A stretch of DNA of 64,000 bases from Candidatus Omnitrophota bacterium (GCA_020632475.1 JACKFM010000003.1:149043-213042); one strand, 5' to 3'. Numbered from the stretch's first letter, positions 43,742 to 53,367 are shown. Program-made: numbers and translations. The notes: generated by a model from the sequence alone, not told the origin.

Positions 43742-44812
43742 ATGGAAAAAACGAGTGTGGATAGCCATTTCCGGGAAATTGTCGATAAGATTGAAGACGG
43801 GATTATGGTTGTATCCCGCAACGGAAAAATCTTGTATGCGAATCATACTGCCGTTTTGATGTTTGACCTTCAGGAATCAGACGGGGAATACGGACATTTC
43901 GGTTTTCCGTTAGTGCGGGGGACAGAAACTGAAATGCCCATTGAACATCCTAATGGCGTTTCCATCATCGCCAGTGTGAGAGTTGTTGAGTTTAAGTGGC
44001 AGGGTGAGGAAGTGAATCTGCTTGCGGCCACCGACATCACCGCGGTTAAGGGGATCAACAAGTTAAAACAGGAAATTTTGAGTCGTCACAAAACCGAACG
44101 AGAACTGCAAAATCGCACTTTGGAACTTGAACGATCCAATAAAGAACTTGAACAATTCGCCTATGCCGCTTCCCACGATCTGCAGGAACCCTTACGTAAA
44201 ATTAATGCTTTTTCTGATTTGTTGATTGCGAAGTGTCAAAACCAGCTCAGTTTTGAGGCCTCAGACTACTTAAAAAGAATGAAAGACGCGTCGTGTCGGA
44301 TGAGCCGGTTGATCAAAGACCTTCTGGATTTAGCCCGCGTGGATATGAAACCTAGTTTATTCAATGCCGTTTCGTTAAATGAGCAAATGGAATTGATTCT
44401 TCCCGATTTTGAATTGCAAATTAAGGAGAAACAGGCTCGAATTGAATGTGGAAATCTACCTGAGGTCAAGGCGGATCCCGTGCAAGTTCGGCAACTCTTG
44501 CACAATTTGATTAGTAATGCTTTGAAGTATTCTTCCAAAGAACTGCCTCCCGACATCCGCATTCGTGCGAAGTCTCTACAGCACGGAATGATCGAGTTGT
44601 CTGTTGAAGATAACGGGATCGGATTTGATGAGCAAAATAAGGAGCGTATTTTTAAACCTTTTCAACGATTGCACAGCCGGGAAGATTATCCGGGGACGGG
44701 AATTGGCCTTTCCATATGTAAAAAAATCGTAGAAAGATATGGCGGACAGATGTCGGTAAGTAGTTGTCCGGGGAAAGGATCTGTTTTTCGGGTTGAATTG
44801 CCGGGAGCATAG
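43742..44812 (+). CDS. Cytoplasmic PAS-domain histidine kinase
   Basis: A 356-residue protein without membrane segments. A PAS fold (about residues 10-105) and short coiled coil precede HisKA with YAASHDLQEPLRKI and a complete ATPase (NLISNALKYS, DNGIGFD, GTGIGLSI). The first nine residues of the phospho-acceptor box match the kinase at 40717 closely, indicating duplication. It could share the Rcp1-like receiver encoded just upstream. AAGGA lies before ATG 43742. Confidence 0.92.
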   Translation: MEKTSVDSHFREIVDKIEDGIMVVSRNGKILYANHTAVLMFDLQESDGEYGHFGFPLVRGTETEMPIEHPNGVSIIASVRVVEFKWQGEEVNLLAATDITAVKGINKLKQEILSRHKTERELQNRTLELERSNKELEQFAYAASHDLQEPLRKINAFSDLLIAKCQNQLSFEASDYLKRMKDASCRMSRLIKDLLDLARVDMKPSLFNAVSLNEQMELILPDFELQIKEKQARIECGNLPEVKADPVQVRQLLHNLISNALKYSSKELPPDIRIRAKSLQHGMIELSVEDNGIGFDEQNKERIFKPFQRLHSREDYPGTGIGLSICKKIVERYGGQMSVSSCPGKGSVFRVELPGA

Positions 44813-44847
44813 CGATTTGGCCCGTTTTTTACTCGACAGGAGGACCT

Positions 44848-45924
44848 GTGGCGCAAGAGATTTACCACATTTTGATTATTGAGGATCGTGAGGATGACGC
44901 CCTGCTTATGCAAAAATTGCTTTTAAAATGCAGCGGGGTGGATGAGTCTTTTCAGACGGTCCAGACTCGGTCTTTGAGTGAGGCGTTTCAGGCCTTGTCT
45001 CAAGATCATTTCGATCTGGTTCTTCTGGATCTCTCGTTGCCCGAAGCTCAGGATTTTAGGGCTTTTGAAAGTATTCGCGCCGTGGCTCCGCATATGCCGA
45101 TTGTCATTTGTGCGGGAATTCAGCACGAAAAGGTTGCCGTTGATGCGATTAGTAAAGGGGCTCAGGATTATTTGATTAAGGGAAAGATTGATCAGCAAAA
45201 CCTGGCCAGGGTTCTCCGGTATGCCTTGCACAGAAGTAAATTTGAAAAAATGCGTCAAGAGTTTGTCGGAATGATTGTGCATGAGCTTCGGTCTCCGCTG
45301 GTTGTTTCAATGGATAGTGTCGCTCAGATTCTTGAAGGGATTCTTGGGGAGATTACGCCGGACCAAAAACTTTTTTTGACCATGGCCCATGATAATATGA
45401 ATCGTTTGAATCTGCTGATTGATGATATTTTGGATATGACCAAGATGGAATTGGGTGCTATCGATTTGAAAAAATCCACTTTTGATCTTGTGGAATTGGT
45501 TAAACAGATAACCGCAAATTTTTCATCACAGGCCCGGAAAAAAAATATTGAATTAAAAATGCAGATGCCGGAGATGCCTGTTTATGTTTATGCTGATCCC
45601 GAAAAGATACAACAGGTTTTGATTAATCTAATCAGTAACGCGGTTAAGTTTATCGAAAGCGGTTATGTGGAGGCATCAATCATCGATCAAGGCGCATTTG
45701 TTGAATGTCGAATTAAAGACACAGGCTATGGTATTTCCCAGGAAGATCAGAAAAGACTGTTTGATAAGTTTAAACAGTTCGGCCGGAGGAATAAAAAAGG
45801 CCAAAAGGGAACAGGCTTGGGCCTTGCCATTTGTAAAGGGATCATGGATGCGCATCAGGGAGCGATTCGCGTCGAAAGCTCAGAAGGAAGTGGCGCTTGT
45901 TTTATTTTTACAATTCCTAAGTAA
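44848..45924 (+). CDS. Hybrid response regulator-histidine kinase (REC-HisKA-HATPase)
   Basis: A 358-residue protein. N-terminal receiver (acceptor Asp in LVLLDLSLPEAQ; GAQDYLIKGKID), then HisKA with VHELRSPLVV and an ATPase with NLISNAVKF, DTGYGIS and GTGLGLAI. The receiver comes first, so its phosphorylation may gate the kinase. A GTG start at 44848 is set by AGGAGG at 44838-44843. The kinase half is closest in wording to the PAS-kinase at 49885 (DGILGEIT-like segment). Confidence 0.92.
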   Translation: MAQEIYHILIIEDREDDALLMQKLLLKCSGVDESFQTVQTRSLSEAFQALSQDHFDLVLLDLSLPEAQDFRAFESIRAVAPHMPIVICAGIQHEKVAVDAISKGAQDYLIKGKIDQQNLARVLRYALHRSKFEKMRQEFVGMIVHELRSPLVVSMDSVAQILEGILGEITPDQKLFLTMAHDNMNRLNLLIDDILDMTKMELGAIDLKKSTFDLVELVKQITANFSSQARKKNIELKMQMPEMPVYVYADPEKIQQVLINLISNAVKFIESGYVEASIIDQGAFVECRIKDTGYGISQEDQKRLFDKFKQFGRRNKKGQKGTGLGLAICKGIMDAHQGAIRVESSEGSGACFIFTIPK

Positions 45925-46181
45925 CAGCGCCTAAGTCTTTGAATATTTCACCAGTCCGCAAAGATTCTCCGGTGCTCAGACATCCTCGGCCCATACGGGC
46001 CTGCGGAACTCGCACCGAAAAACTTTCGTTCTGTTGAAGTATTAATCGACTTTTGAATGATTACTTAGTACTGTCTGACATTTAATTTTATTGGTAGACG
46101 GCACAGTATCGCAAGCTCAGTTTCATATCGCTGACACGGTGCCAAAAGCGAAGAAAATAAAATACACCCATATCAGCTCAA
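45925..46181. other. Intergenic region with two palindromic structures
   Basis: A 257-base gap. The first half holds a cruciform: CGGTGC (45970-45975)/GCACCG (46012-46017) enclosing GGCCC (45988-45992)/GGGCC (45997-46001). The second half holds palindromic element copy 4. No ORF is present. Confidence 0.55.
46066..46144 (+). repeat. Palindromic element, copy 4
   Basis: 79 bases with ends TAGTACTG and CGGTGCCA, imperfect inverted repeats of each other. It contains TACTGTCT...AGACGGCACAGTATCGC and matches copy 3 (minus strand 39116-39192) along its length with mostly transition differences, and copies 1 and 2 in the 3' half (GCTGACACGGTGC versus GCTGACGCGGTGC in copy 1). Confidence 0.6.
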
Positions 46182-47861
46182 ATGAAAAATGATAACCGGA
46201 TAAAAATTTTACTGGTTGAAGATGATCCTGATGATTTTTTTATCATTCAACAGTTTCTTAAATCCTCGAAGGCCTATTCTTTTGAAGTCGTTAACCAGGA
46301 CCGGCATGAAAAGGCAATGGCCTTTTTAGCGCAAGAACTGCCGGATATGGTTTTGCTGGATTTGTCATTGCCGGACTGTCAGGGAATTCAATCCTTTGAA
46401 AATTTGCATAGGAGTTTCCCGGAGCTGCCGGTGGTTATTCTGACCGGCCTGGATGACCGTCAGATGGCTTTCGATGCCGTTAGTAAAGGGGCCCAGGATT
46501 ATCTGCCGAAAGGCCAGATTGATGCGCATTTGCTTGAAAAGGCCATTCTTTATGCGATTGAACGCAGTCGAATTCAAAAGGAACTAAATTCGGCCAACAG
46601 AACCCTTGAACATTTACTTTCAATTGATCCGCTTACAGAGCTTCTCAACCGCCGGGGGCTTCAGAGGGCCCTGTCGGAAACAGCTGCCAAATATGAACGG
46701 TTTGGCGTAACCTCGTATGCCTTTTTGCTTGATCTGGATGATTTCAAAAAAATTAATGATACCTACGGTCATTCTATCGGTGACATCGTACTTAAAGAAA
46801 TAGCACGTAGAATTAGAGAGACCGTCCGCCCGACAGATCATGTGGCCCGTATCGGGGGCGATGAGTTTATTATTAATTTGCCGGAAACACGAGAGGCTGA
46901 AGCGATGAATATTGCCCATAGAATCCGCCGAGTCATTGCGCAAACTCAAATTGCTGTTTCTGAGACCGAAATTATCCACGTGACCGGAAGTGTCGGAGTG
47001 GTTTCAATCATGGAACAGGAACTTTCGGTTGATGAATTGATTGAGTCGTCACACTTGGCACTCTCCAAAAGTAAAAAAGCAGGGAAGAACCGCGTGACTT
47101 TTAAACAACCGGATGCGGTGTTTGAAACAAAAGACGAAGATGTGATGAATGTGCTGCAGAAAATGAAATCCGGGAAAAACCTTTATGCCGTTATGCAGCC
47201 CATCTTCAATTTGAGAACGAAAAAAAAGACAGGGTATGAAATTCTCAGCCGTATGGCGATGAGCGAATTTGGAATGCCTGATAATTTTTTCAGATTATCG
47301 ATAGAAGCTAACATCTTGACGGTTGTTGACAGGCTTTGTCTGAAAGTGTGTTTGAAAGCGGCATCGGCATGTGCTTCGGATTTGATTGTGCATGTTAATT
47401 TGTTTCCTTCAACCATGATCGATGTTCCCACAGAACAAATTGTGGATGATTTTAAGACGATAGGCGAGGGGCGGAATTTTTGTCTTGAGATTAGTGAACA
47501 GCAAATTATTGGTGATTCATACCATCTGATTCAACCGGTTCGTGCTTTTCGCCAGGCGGGTATCCGTATTGCCATTGATGACGTTGGATTCGGTCGTAGT
47601 TCTTTGGAAAGTTTAATCCTTTTAGAGCCCGATGTGGTGAAAATTGACAAAAAATTCGTTAAAGATATTCATAAAAACGAATCCAAACGCCATTCCCTCA
47701 CACGCTTATTAAATGTGATTAATGGCTGTAATGCCCGGGCGATTGCTGAAGGGATTGAAGACGAAGAGGACCTTCGTATCCTCATGGATATGGGGATCCC
47801 CGAGGGGCAGGGGTTTTTGCTGGGTAAACCCTCCAAAGATCCGGATGGAATGACATTTTAA
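46182..47861 (+). CDS. Response regulator with GGDEF and EAL domains
   Basis: A 559-residue protein: receiver (acceptor Asp in MVLLDLSLPDCQG, about residues 5-125), GGDEF (about 145-305) and EAL (about 320-555). The cyclase signature RIGGDEF is intact, with an inhibitory RxxD site (RPTD) five residues before it. The EAL domain reads YEILSRM and keeps HVNLF, LEISEQ, IDDVGFG, VKIDK, EGIE and GQGF, so phosphodiesterase activity is also plausible. It could therefore make or degrade cyclic di-GMP under phosphorylation control. The start codon lacks a Shine-Dalgarno. Confidence 0.92.
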   Translation: MKNDNRIKILLVEDDPDDFFIIQQFLKSSKAYSFEVVNQDRHEKAMAFLAQELPDMVLLDLSLPDCQGIQSFENLHRSFPELPVVILTGLDDRQMAFDAVSKGAQDYLPKGQIDAHLLEKAILYAIERSRIQKELNSANRTLEHLLSIDPLTELLNRRGLQRALSETAAKYERFGVTSYAFLLDLDDFKKINDTYGHSIGDIVLKEIARRIRETVRPTDHVARIGGDEFIINLPETREAEAMNIAHRIRRVIAQTQIAVSETEIIHVTGSVGVVSIMEQELSVDELIESSHLALSKSKKAGKNRVTFKQPDAVFETKDEDVMNVLQKMKSGKNLYAVMQPIFNLRTKKKTGYEILSRMAMSEFGMPDNFFRLSIEANILTVVDRLCLKVCLKAASACASDLIVHVNLFPSTMIDVPTEQIVDDFKTIGEGRNFCLEISEQQIIGDSYHLIQPVRAFRQAGIRIAIDDVGFGRSSLESLILLEPDVVKIDKKFVKDIHKNESKRHSLTRLLNVINGCNARAIAEGIEDEEDLRILMDMGIPEGQGFLLGKPSKDPDGMTF

Positions 47862-47989
47862 TAATTTTTCACAACCGGGGCTATGAGTCATTTAATCGGG
47901 TAGTGCTAAAGAACCTTTTATCGGCAGCCGAATTATTTAAGTGAGGTGCGTCTGGCGTACCTTTTAGAGGCTATTTTTATCGATACGCT

Positions 47990-48023
47990 GTAGAACAATT
48001 TTGAATTGTTTGAGATGATCTAC
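47990..48023 (+). repeat. Small cruciform before the REC-GGDEF gene
   Basis: GTAGA (47990-47994) and TCTAC (48019-48023) flank AACAATT (47994-48000)/AATTGTT (48004-48010). It ends 27 bases before ATG 48050. Confidence 0.45.
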
Positions 48024-48049
48024 AACTGGCCCCATGTGCAAAGTTATCT

Positions 48050-48964
48050 ATGAATGCGATACAGAATAAAAGAGTATTGGTGGTTGAAGATGATACCGCT
48101 TATGCCCGGATCGTGGCGCTGAGATTAAGCCGTAACCCTTCATGCCCCTTTGAAGTGCATCTTGCCAAAACACTCAAAGAATCACTTGAGTTTTTATGGC
48201 TGAGCCAGTTCGCTTTAATTCTTCTGGATTTAACCCTGCCCGATTCTCAAGGCCTTGAAACATTAAGGCGTATCTGTGCCTATGCCCCCAACACGCCGGT
48301 TGTAGTCCTGACAGGTCTTAATGACCGGAGTCTTGCTGTGGATGCCGTCAGGAACGGAGCCCAGGATTATCTGAGTAAAGGACGTACCGATCTTAGAGGG
48401 CTGCATACGCTGTTGGCGTATGCCATTGAACGGCATCAGAATTATTTAAAACTGTGGAAGCTGTCGCTTGACGATCAATTGACCGGCCTGCTTAACCGGC
48501 GTGGCTTTCTTACGCTTGCTCAGCAACAGATCAAACTTGCCGAACGTTCTAAAAAGAGTTTCCTGTTATTTTTTGCGGATCTTGATGGACTTAAAAAAAT
48601 TAATGATCAATGGGGCCATGCAGCAGGAGATCAGGCTCTTGTGCAGACCGCCGGGATCCTGAAAAAGACATTCAGAGCCTCCGATATCGTTGCCCGCCTT
48701 GGAGGCGACGAATTTGCGGCCTTAGCCATTGATGCAGAAGAAAAGGATGCCGGCATTTTGCGGCAACGCTTAAATTATCAGACGATGTCATTGAATAGGA
48801 TGATCAAGTCCGACTACAGTCTTTCAATCAGTGTGGGGTGGGCCCGGTATGATATTGACAATGCCCCGGGAATTGAAGAAGTCCTTTCTGAAGCGGATAA
48901 AGTTCTCTATGAAAGCAAAAAGAAAAAAGTATCGTCTTCCGCAGAGGAACAAAATCCGAATTAA
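48050..48964 (+). CDS. Response regulator diguanylate cyclase (REC-GGDEF)
   Basis: A 304-residue PleD/WspR-like protein. Receiver with VEDDT, acceptor Asp in LILLDLTLPDSQGL and GAQDYLSKGRTD; GGDEF domain (about residues 140-295) with ARLGGDEFAAL and an RxxD inhibitory site (RASD) five residues before it. It should make cyclic di-GMP when phosphorylated. It is the intact paralogue of the next gene, which follows 15 bases later. Confidence 0.92.
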   Translation: MNAIQNKRVLVVEDDTAYARIVALRLSRNPSCPFEVHLAKTLKESLEFLWLSQFALILLDLTLPDSQGLETLRRICAYAPNTPVVVLTGLNDRSLAVDAVRNGAQDYLSKGRTDLRGLHTLLAYAIERHQNYLKLWKLSLDDQLTGLLNRRGFLTLAQQQIKLAERSKKSFLLFFADLDGLKKINDQWGHAAGDQALVQTAGILKKTFRASDIVARLGGDEFAALAIDAEEKDAGILRQRLNYQTMSLNRMIKSDYSLSISVGWARYDIDNAPGIEEVLSEADKVLYESKKKKVSSSAEEQNPN

Positions 48965-48979
48965 AAGAAAGCTGGGTAT

Positions 48980-49888
48980 ATGCATAGGCACAAACCTTGT
49001 CTTGTTCTGCTGATTGATCATGATTTTGAGAATGCCAAAGAGATAAAGAAATCTTTGGAGGATGAAACCTGTGCGGATTTTAGCGTATATCATGCCGTTG
49101 ATCTTGAGGTTGCTGCAGCGTTTATCCAGGGCAAGAATCCTGATATTGTCGTTGCTGCGTTCAACAACGATGAGTCGGATATTGGCCCTACAATTCACAG
49201 GTGGTTAAACGCTATCGGACATAGACCCCTGGTGATCTTATTTGATGAGATGCAGCCGGAACACTTGCTTGAAGCCGCGCGAAATGGGGTGCAGGATTAT
49301 ATTCTGCGAAACAAAACGGATGAAAGATCCATTGCGCAAGTCCTCCACCTGGCGCTTGAACGGTATCAGCTGAATCAGCAGCTTGAACAAATTGCCATGC
49401 AGGATGAACTTACGCATGTTCACAACCGTAGAGGGTTTTTGGCCCTGGCGGAGCAGCAGTTAAAATTGGCCAAACGCAATAACAGTGCATTCCTGCTATT
49501 TTTTATGGATCTTGACGGCCTTAAACAAATTAATGATCGTTTTGGGCATACTGAAGGAGATCAAGCCCTCAGTCATGTCGCGGGCATTTTGCGCAGTACA
49601 TTCCGTCAATCCGATATTATCGGGCGACTTGGTGGGGATGAATTTGCGGTTTTGGCTGTGGAAGCCGGACAGGGACATCAAAGTTTATTGGCTCAGCGTC
49701 TTCAGGAAAATCTGAGAGAGTTTAATGTGGCCCAGAAAAAGGAATATTCTCTGTCCCTCAGTATGGGAGCCGAATCTTTTGATCCTAAACAGGATATAGA
49801 AATTGAAAAACTGCTCATTAAGGCAGATGATAAACTTTACGAAAAGAAACTTAAAATTGGACAAAAAATCAGAGGGAAAGCGCTGTGA
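48980..49888 (+). CDS. Pseudo-receiver GGDEF protein
   Basis: A 302-residue paralogue of the upstream REC-GGDEF protein. The receiver fold is retained (LLIDHDFE, GVQDYILRNKTD), but the acceptor Asp position is Ala (IVVAAFNND against LILLDLTLPD upstream) and the conserved Lys is Arg. The GGDEF domain is intact (GRLGGDEFAVL, RxxD as RQSD). It is probably an active cyclase with phosphorylation-independent control. It overlaps the next start by four bases (GTGA), so the pseudo-receiver and the PAS kinase are co-translated. Confidence 0.88.
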   Translation: MHRHKPCLVLLIDHDFENAKEIKKSLEDETCADFSVYHAVDLEVAAAFIQGKNPDIVVAAFNNDESDIGPTIHRWLNAIGHRPLVILFDEMQPEHLLEAARNGVQDYILRNKTDERSIAQVLHLALERYQLNQQLEQIAMQDELTHVHNRRGFLALAEQQLKLAKRNNSAFLLFFMDLDGLKQINDRFGHTEGDQALSHVAGILRSTFRQSDIIGRLGGDEFAVLAVEAGQGHQSLLAQRLQENLREFNVAQKKEYSLSLSMGAESFDPKQDIEIEKLLIKADDKLYEKKLKIGQKIRGKAL

Positions 49889-51351
49889 GTGAAATAGAAA
49901 ACCAGGCCATAAGAGTTCTATTGATCGAAGATGACACCGACGATGCGGTTGTAATACAGGAAATCATTGCCGAATTCAAACGTCCTAAATTTGAATTTAA
50001 TTACCGGAAAAATCTGAAAGAAGGTTTGGAGTTTTTCCTTCGTAAGGAAGTTGATGTTGTTCTATTGGATTTATCGTTGCCCGACTGTCGCGGGTTAAGA
50101 ACCTTTCATAAAATACAGGAAGCCGGTCCCGAAGTACCGATTATTATTCTGAGCGGATTTGAGAGCGATGAAATGGCGATTCAGGCCGTAGGAGAAGGTG
50201 CCCAGGACTATCTGGTCAAGTCAACCATTAATGGGTCGATGCTCTTTCGCGTTTTAAGATATGCCATCGAACGTCAGCGGGCTGCAAAGAGAATCTATGC
50301 CGCCGAAGAGAAATACAGAACCGTTTTTGAAAATTCAGCCGTTGGGATAACTGTTGTTGATGGCCAGGGGCAGATTATCTCATGGAATAAATTCTGTGAG
50401 GACCTTCTGGGAATGAACCGCGAAGATCTATATCAGAAACATGTGCAAACTTTATATCCTGCCGAAGAGTGGCAGAAGCTTTGCGATTGTAAGATCCGGC
50501 AGAAAGGGAACCAGGAACATTTTGATACAAAAATGTTCCGTAAGAATGCGACAGCCGTTGATGTGGATATCAGCATCAGTGTTTTAAAGGATATTGATGG
50601 AAACATTACAGGATCAATCGGGATATTTCGTGATATTACGGAACGCAAGCGTCTTGAAAGGATGAAAGACGAGTTCATCAGTACGGTCTCTCATGAATTA
50701 CGAACGCCGATGACCATTGTCCGCGAAGGCGTCAGTCAGGTGCTGGACGGTATTTTAGGTGAAATTACCGATGACCAACGACAAATACTTGAAATTACTC
50801 TCGAAGGCATAGACCGGCTTTCACGCATTATTAATGATCTGTTGGATATTTCCAAGCTTGATGCGGGCCGGGTTGAGTTGAAAAAGGAGAGGGGCGATTT
50901 AAAAGAGGTATTTGAACATGTCGGAGCCTCTTTTCAGCCGGCTTTTGAAAATAAAGGATTAAAGTGGATTTGTGATTTTCCCCAGGAAAAATACGAGTAT
51001 TCTTTTGACCGGGACAAAATCATACAGGTTTTGACGAATTTAATCGGTAATGCACTCAAGTTTACGGATAAGGGCAGCATTGCCGTACGTTTGACCGAGG
51101 AGCCGGACGGTGTCGTCTGCAGTGTTGAGGATACGGGCCCCGGAATCGCATCGGATGACCTTAAACATGTTTTTGACCGCTTTTCACAATTCGGAAGGGT
51201 TTATGGGCCCGGAGAGAAAGGGACTGGATTGGGGCTAGCCATTAGTAAAGTGTTGGTTGAAATGCATGGCGGTAAGATTTGGGCTGAGAGCCAATTGGGT
51301 CAGGGGACGAAGTTTTTCTTCAGTCTGCCCAAAATTGCTGAAAATGGATAA
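49885..51351 (+). CDS. Hybrid REC-PAS-histidine kinase
   Basis: A 488-residue protein: receiver (acceptor Asp in VVLLDLSLPDCRGL, about residues 5-125; GAQDYLVKSTIN), PAS (about 140-255, ending in IGIFRDITERK), HisKA with TVSHELRTPMTIV, HATPase with NLIGNALKFT, DTGPGI and GTGLGLAI. All boxes are intact. The linker after the H-box (DGILGEIT) is shared with the kinases at 44848 and, in degenerate form, 34834. The GTG start overlaps the upstream stop. Confidence 0.92.
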   Translation: MSEIENQAIRVLLIEDDTDDAVVIQEIIAEFKRPKFEFNYRKNLKEGLEFFLRKEVDVVLLDLSLPDCRGLRTFHKIQEAGPEVPIIILSGFESDEMAIQAVGEGAQDYLVKSTINGSMLFRVLRYAIERQRAAKRIYAAEEKYRTVFENSAVGITVVDGQGQIISWNKFCEDLLGMNREDLYQKHVQTLYPAEEWQKLCDCKIRQKGNQEHFDTKMFRKNATAVDVDISISVLKDIDGNITGSIGIFRDITERKRLERMKDEFISTVSHELRTPMTIVREGVSQVLDGILGEITDDQRQILEITLEGIDRLSRIINDLLDISKLDAGRVELKKERGDLKEVFEHVGASFQPAFENKGLKWICDFPQEKYEYSFDRDKIIQVLTNLIGNALKFTDKGSIAVRLTEEPDGVVCSVEDTGPGIASDDLKHVFDRFSQFGRVYGPGEKGTGLGLAISKVLVEMHGGKIWAESQLGQGTKFFFSLPKIAENG

Positions 51352-51422
51352 GGGGAGCTATCTTTAAGTGGTTTTAGACATCATTTATCGTAACTTATTT
51401 TGAAATAAGGAGTTATATTGAT

Positions 51423-51791
51423 TTGAAAAAGAAAATTCTTGTTGTCGATGATGAAACTTATATCAGTTTAATGGTCTCGGGAAGGCTAAAGGCAAATGGT
51501 TTTGAAGTCGTTACTGCCAATGATGGCCAGATGGGCTATGAAAAGACATTGGCTGAAAAACCCGACTTAGTCCTTTTGGATATCATGATGCCCGGGGTTG
51601 ATGGATATGAATGCCTGCGTATGATCAAGACCAATGCGGAAACAGCCGCTATCCCGGTCATGATGCTTTCAGCCAAGGCCCAGCAGGCGGATTTGGCTAA
51701 GGCCAGAGAGGTTGGTGCTTCAGGTTTTATAACCAAACCCTTCAAGGCCGATGAAATGCTCGCTCAAATCCGGGAAGTTTTAGCTGTTTAG
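51423..51791 (+). CDS. Single-domain response regulator (CheY/PilH-like)
   Basis: A 122-residue receiver: acidic pocket VDDET, acceptor Asp in LVLLDIMMPGVDGYE, switch Ser in MMLSAK and Lys in FITKPF. No output domain. A TTG start at 51423 is supported by AAGGAG at 51407-51412. It closes the signalling island and resembles the receiver at 37939. Confidence 0.9.
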   Translation: MKKKILVVDDETYISLMVSGRLKANGFEVVTANDGQMGYEKTLAEKPDLVLLDIMMPGVDGYECLRMIKTNAETAAIPVMMLSAKAQQADLAKAREVGASGFITKPFKADEMLAQIREVLAV

Positions 51792-52048
51792 GGCATTTAT
51801 TGGGGACAATTTTGTGATATGCCGCTCACAATAGTGTCAGATTGTAGTTTATTTGATACGATTAAAAAAGCTTGCATATGTCAAAGATTAGATTAGTATA
51901 CGTAAAAAATGAGTAAAAAAGATCATTCAAGGGTAATCTGAATTATTTGGCATAGATATTGACTAGCCCTAAAGAGTGTATAGCAGTATTTGTTTTGAAG
52001 GAACAAGTTCAGAAAGTTTTTAAACAAAAAACCAAGGGAGGAAATTCA

Positions 52049-53341
52049 ATGAAGAAGTTAATGGGAACATTCTTAGCTTTGATGATGGTTCTCAGTTTTG
52101 GCTTTATGGGAACGGCGTCAGCGGATGAAAACGAAGTGGTGGCGTTAAAATCTCAAGTAAGCGAACTGACAAAGAAACTAGCAAAGCTTGAAAAGAAACT
52201 TGGAAGTGTGGAAAAAGCCGCCAATGCAAAAGCAGCTCCTGTTGTTGCTCCCGCAGCAGCTCCGATGCCTGACAATAAGGGTATTGATATGGGCGGTTTT
52301 ATTGATGTGCAGTGGAATAACAACTTTAGACAACCTGCCGGTGTGACGGGTACCAACTCACTTCGTATCTTTGATACCGATGATGGTTCCTTTACAGTGA
52401 ATGCCGCTGAGATTTGGTTCGGCAAAGAAGCTAAAGAAGCCGGAGAAGCCGGTTTTCGTATTGATGTATTGATGGGGGAAGATGCGGATGTTGTTAATGG
52501 TGACGGTTCCAGCGACACCTCCAAAATTGATCTTCAGCAGGCCTATGTTGAATATATTGCTCCGCTCGGCTTTTTTGAAGGCAGCAGCATCTTGCCGGAT
52601 TCCGTAAAAATCACGGCTGGTCGCTTTGTGACATTAGCCGGTCTTGAAGTCATTGAAAGTCCGGATAATTGGAACATTTCCCGTTCGATTGCTTTCGGAT
52701 TTGGAATTCCGTTTGTGCATACCGGTGTGAGAACGAATTTTGGTCTCTTTGACGACTATTTTGATGTCTATTTAGGTGTCAATAACGGATGGGATAACAC
52801 GGTGGATACGAATGCCGAAAAAACGCTTGAATTTGCGTTTGGTTATGAGCCCTTTGAAAACGTTTCTCTGTTCCATGCCTTCTACCTGGGTGAAGAACAG
52901 GCTGCGAACTCTGGGACCCGTTTTCTTTGGACCAACGTTTTGACCTATGATATTACAGAAAAACTATCAATAATGGCGGATTTTGATTTTGGCCGTCAAG
53001 GTAATATGATTACGCCAGCGTTAACGGGTAGTGGTGATGGCAATACTGCTAATTGGTATGAATATGCACTATATGCCCGCTATCAGTTTACCGATAAATT
53101 TGCGATGGCAGCTAGAACGGAACTGTTTGTGGATGGTAGCGCTTATCGCACGGCAACAGTGAGTGGCGATGTGATTAATTCAGACCATACATGGGCTCAG
53201 ACCTTTACGGCTGAATACAAATTGACCGATAACTTGATTACCCGTGCTGAACTCAGACTGGACAAATCCAATGATGATCGCATTCAGGGTGGATCGAGTA
53301 GTCAGACAACCGTCGGTGCGCAGGTTCTGTACGTCGTTTAA
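52049..53341 (+). CDS. Outer-membrane porin (OmpL/BBP2-like)
   Basis: A 430-residue protein. Signal peptide MKKLMGTFLALMMVLS to about residue 26 (cleavage after ASA), then a coiled coil (about 30-60) likely anchoring to the cell wall, an Ala/Pro linker, and a beta-barrel beginning IDMGGFIDVQWN and continuing as alternating strands with many aromatic residues to the end. The barrel looks like a putative beta-barrel porin-2/OmpL family member. Start chosen at ATG 52049 with GGGAGG upstream; the longer frame from 51959 would place extra polar residues before the signal peptide. It is followed by a strong terminator. Confidence 0.8.
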   Translation: MKKLMGTFLALMMVLSFGFMGTASADENEVVALKSQVSELTKKLAKLEKKLGSVEKAANAKAAPVVAPAAAPMPDNKGIDMGGFIDVQWNNNFRQPAGVTGTNSLRIFDTDDGSFTVNAAEIWFGKEAKEAGEAGFRIDVLMGEDADVVNGDGSSDTSKIDLQQAYVEYIAPLGFFEGSSILPDSVKITAGRFVTLAGLEVIESPDNWNISRSIAFGFGIPFVHTGVRTNFGLFDDYFDVYLGVNNGWDNTVDTNAEKTLEFAFGYEPFENVSLFHAFYLGEEQAANSGTRFLWTNVLTYDITEKLSIMADFDFGRQGNMITPALTGSGDGNTANWYEYALYARYQFTDKFAMAARTELFVDGSAYRTATVSGDVINSDHTWAQTFTAEYKLTDNLITRAELRLDKSNDDRIQGGSSSQTTVGAQVLYVV

Positions 53342-53367
53342 TCAACCGTTTGTTCGTTCTTTAATTT

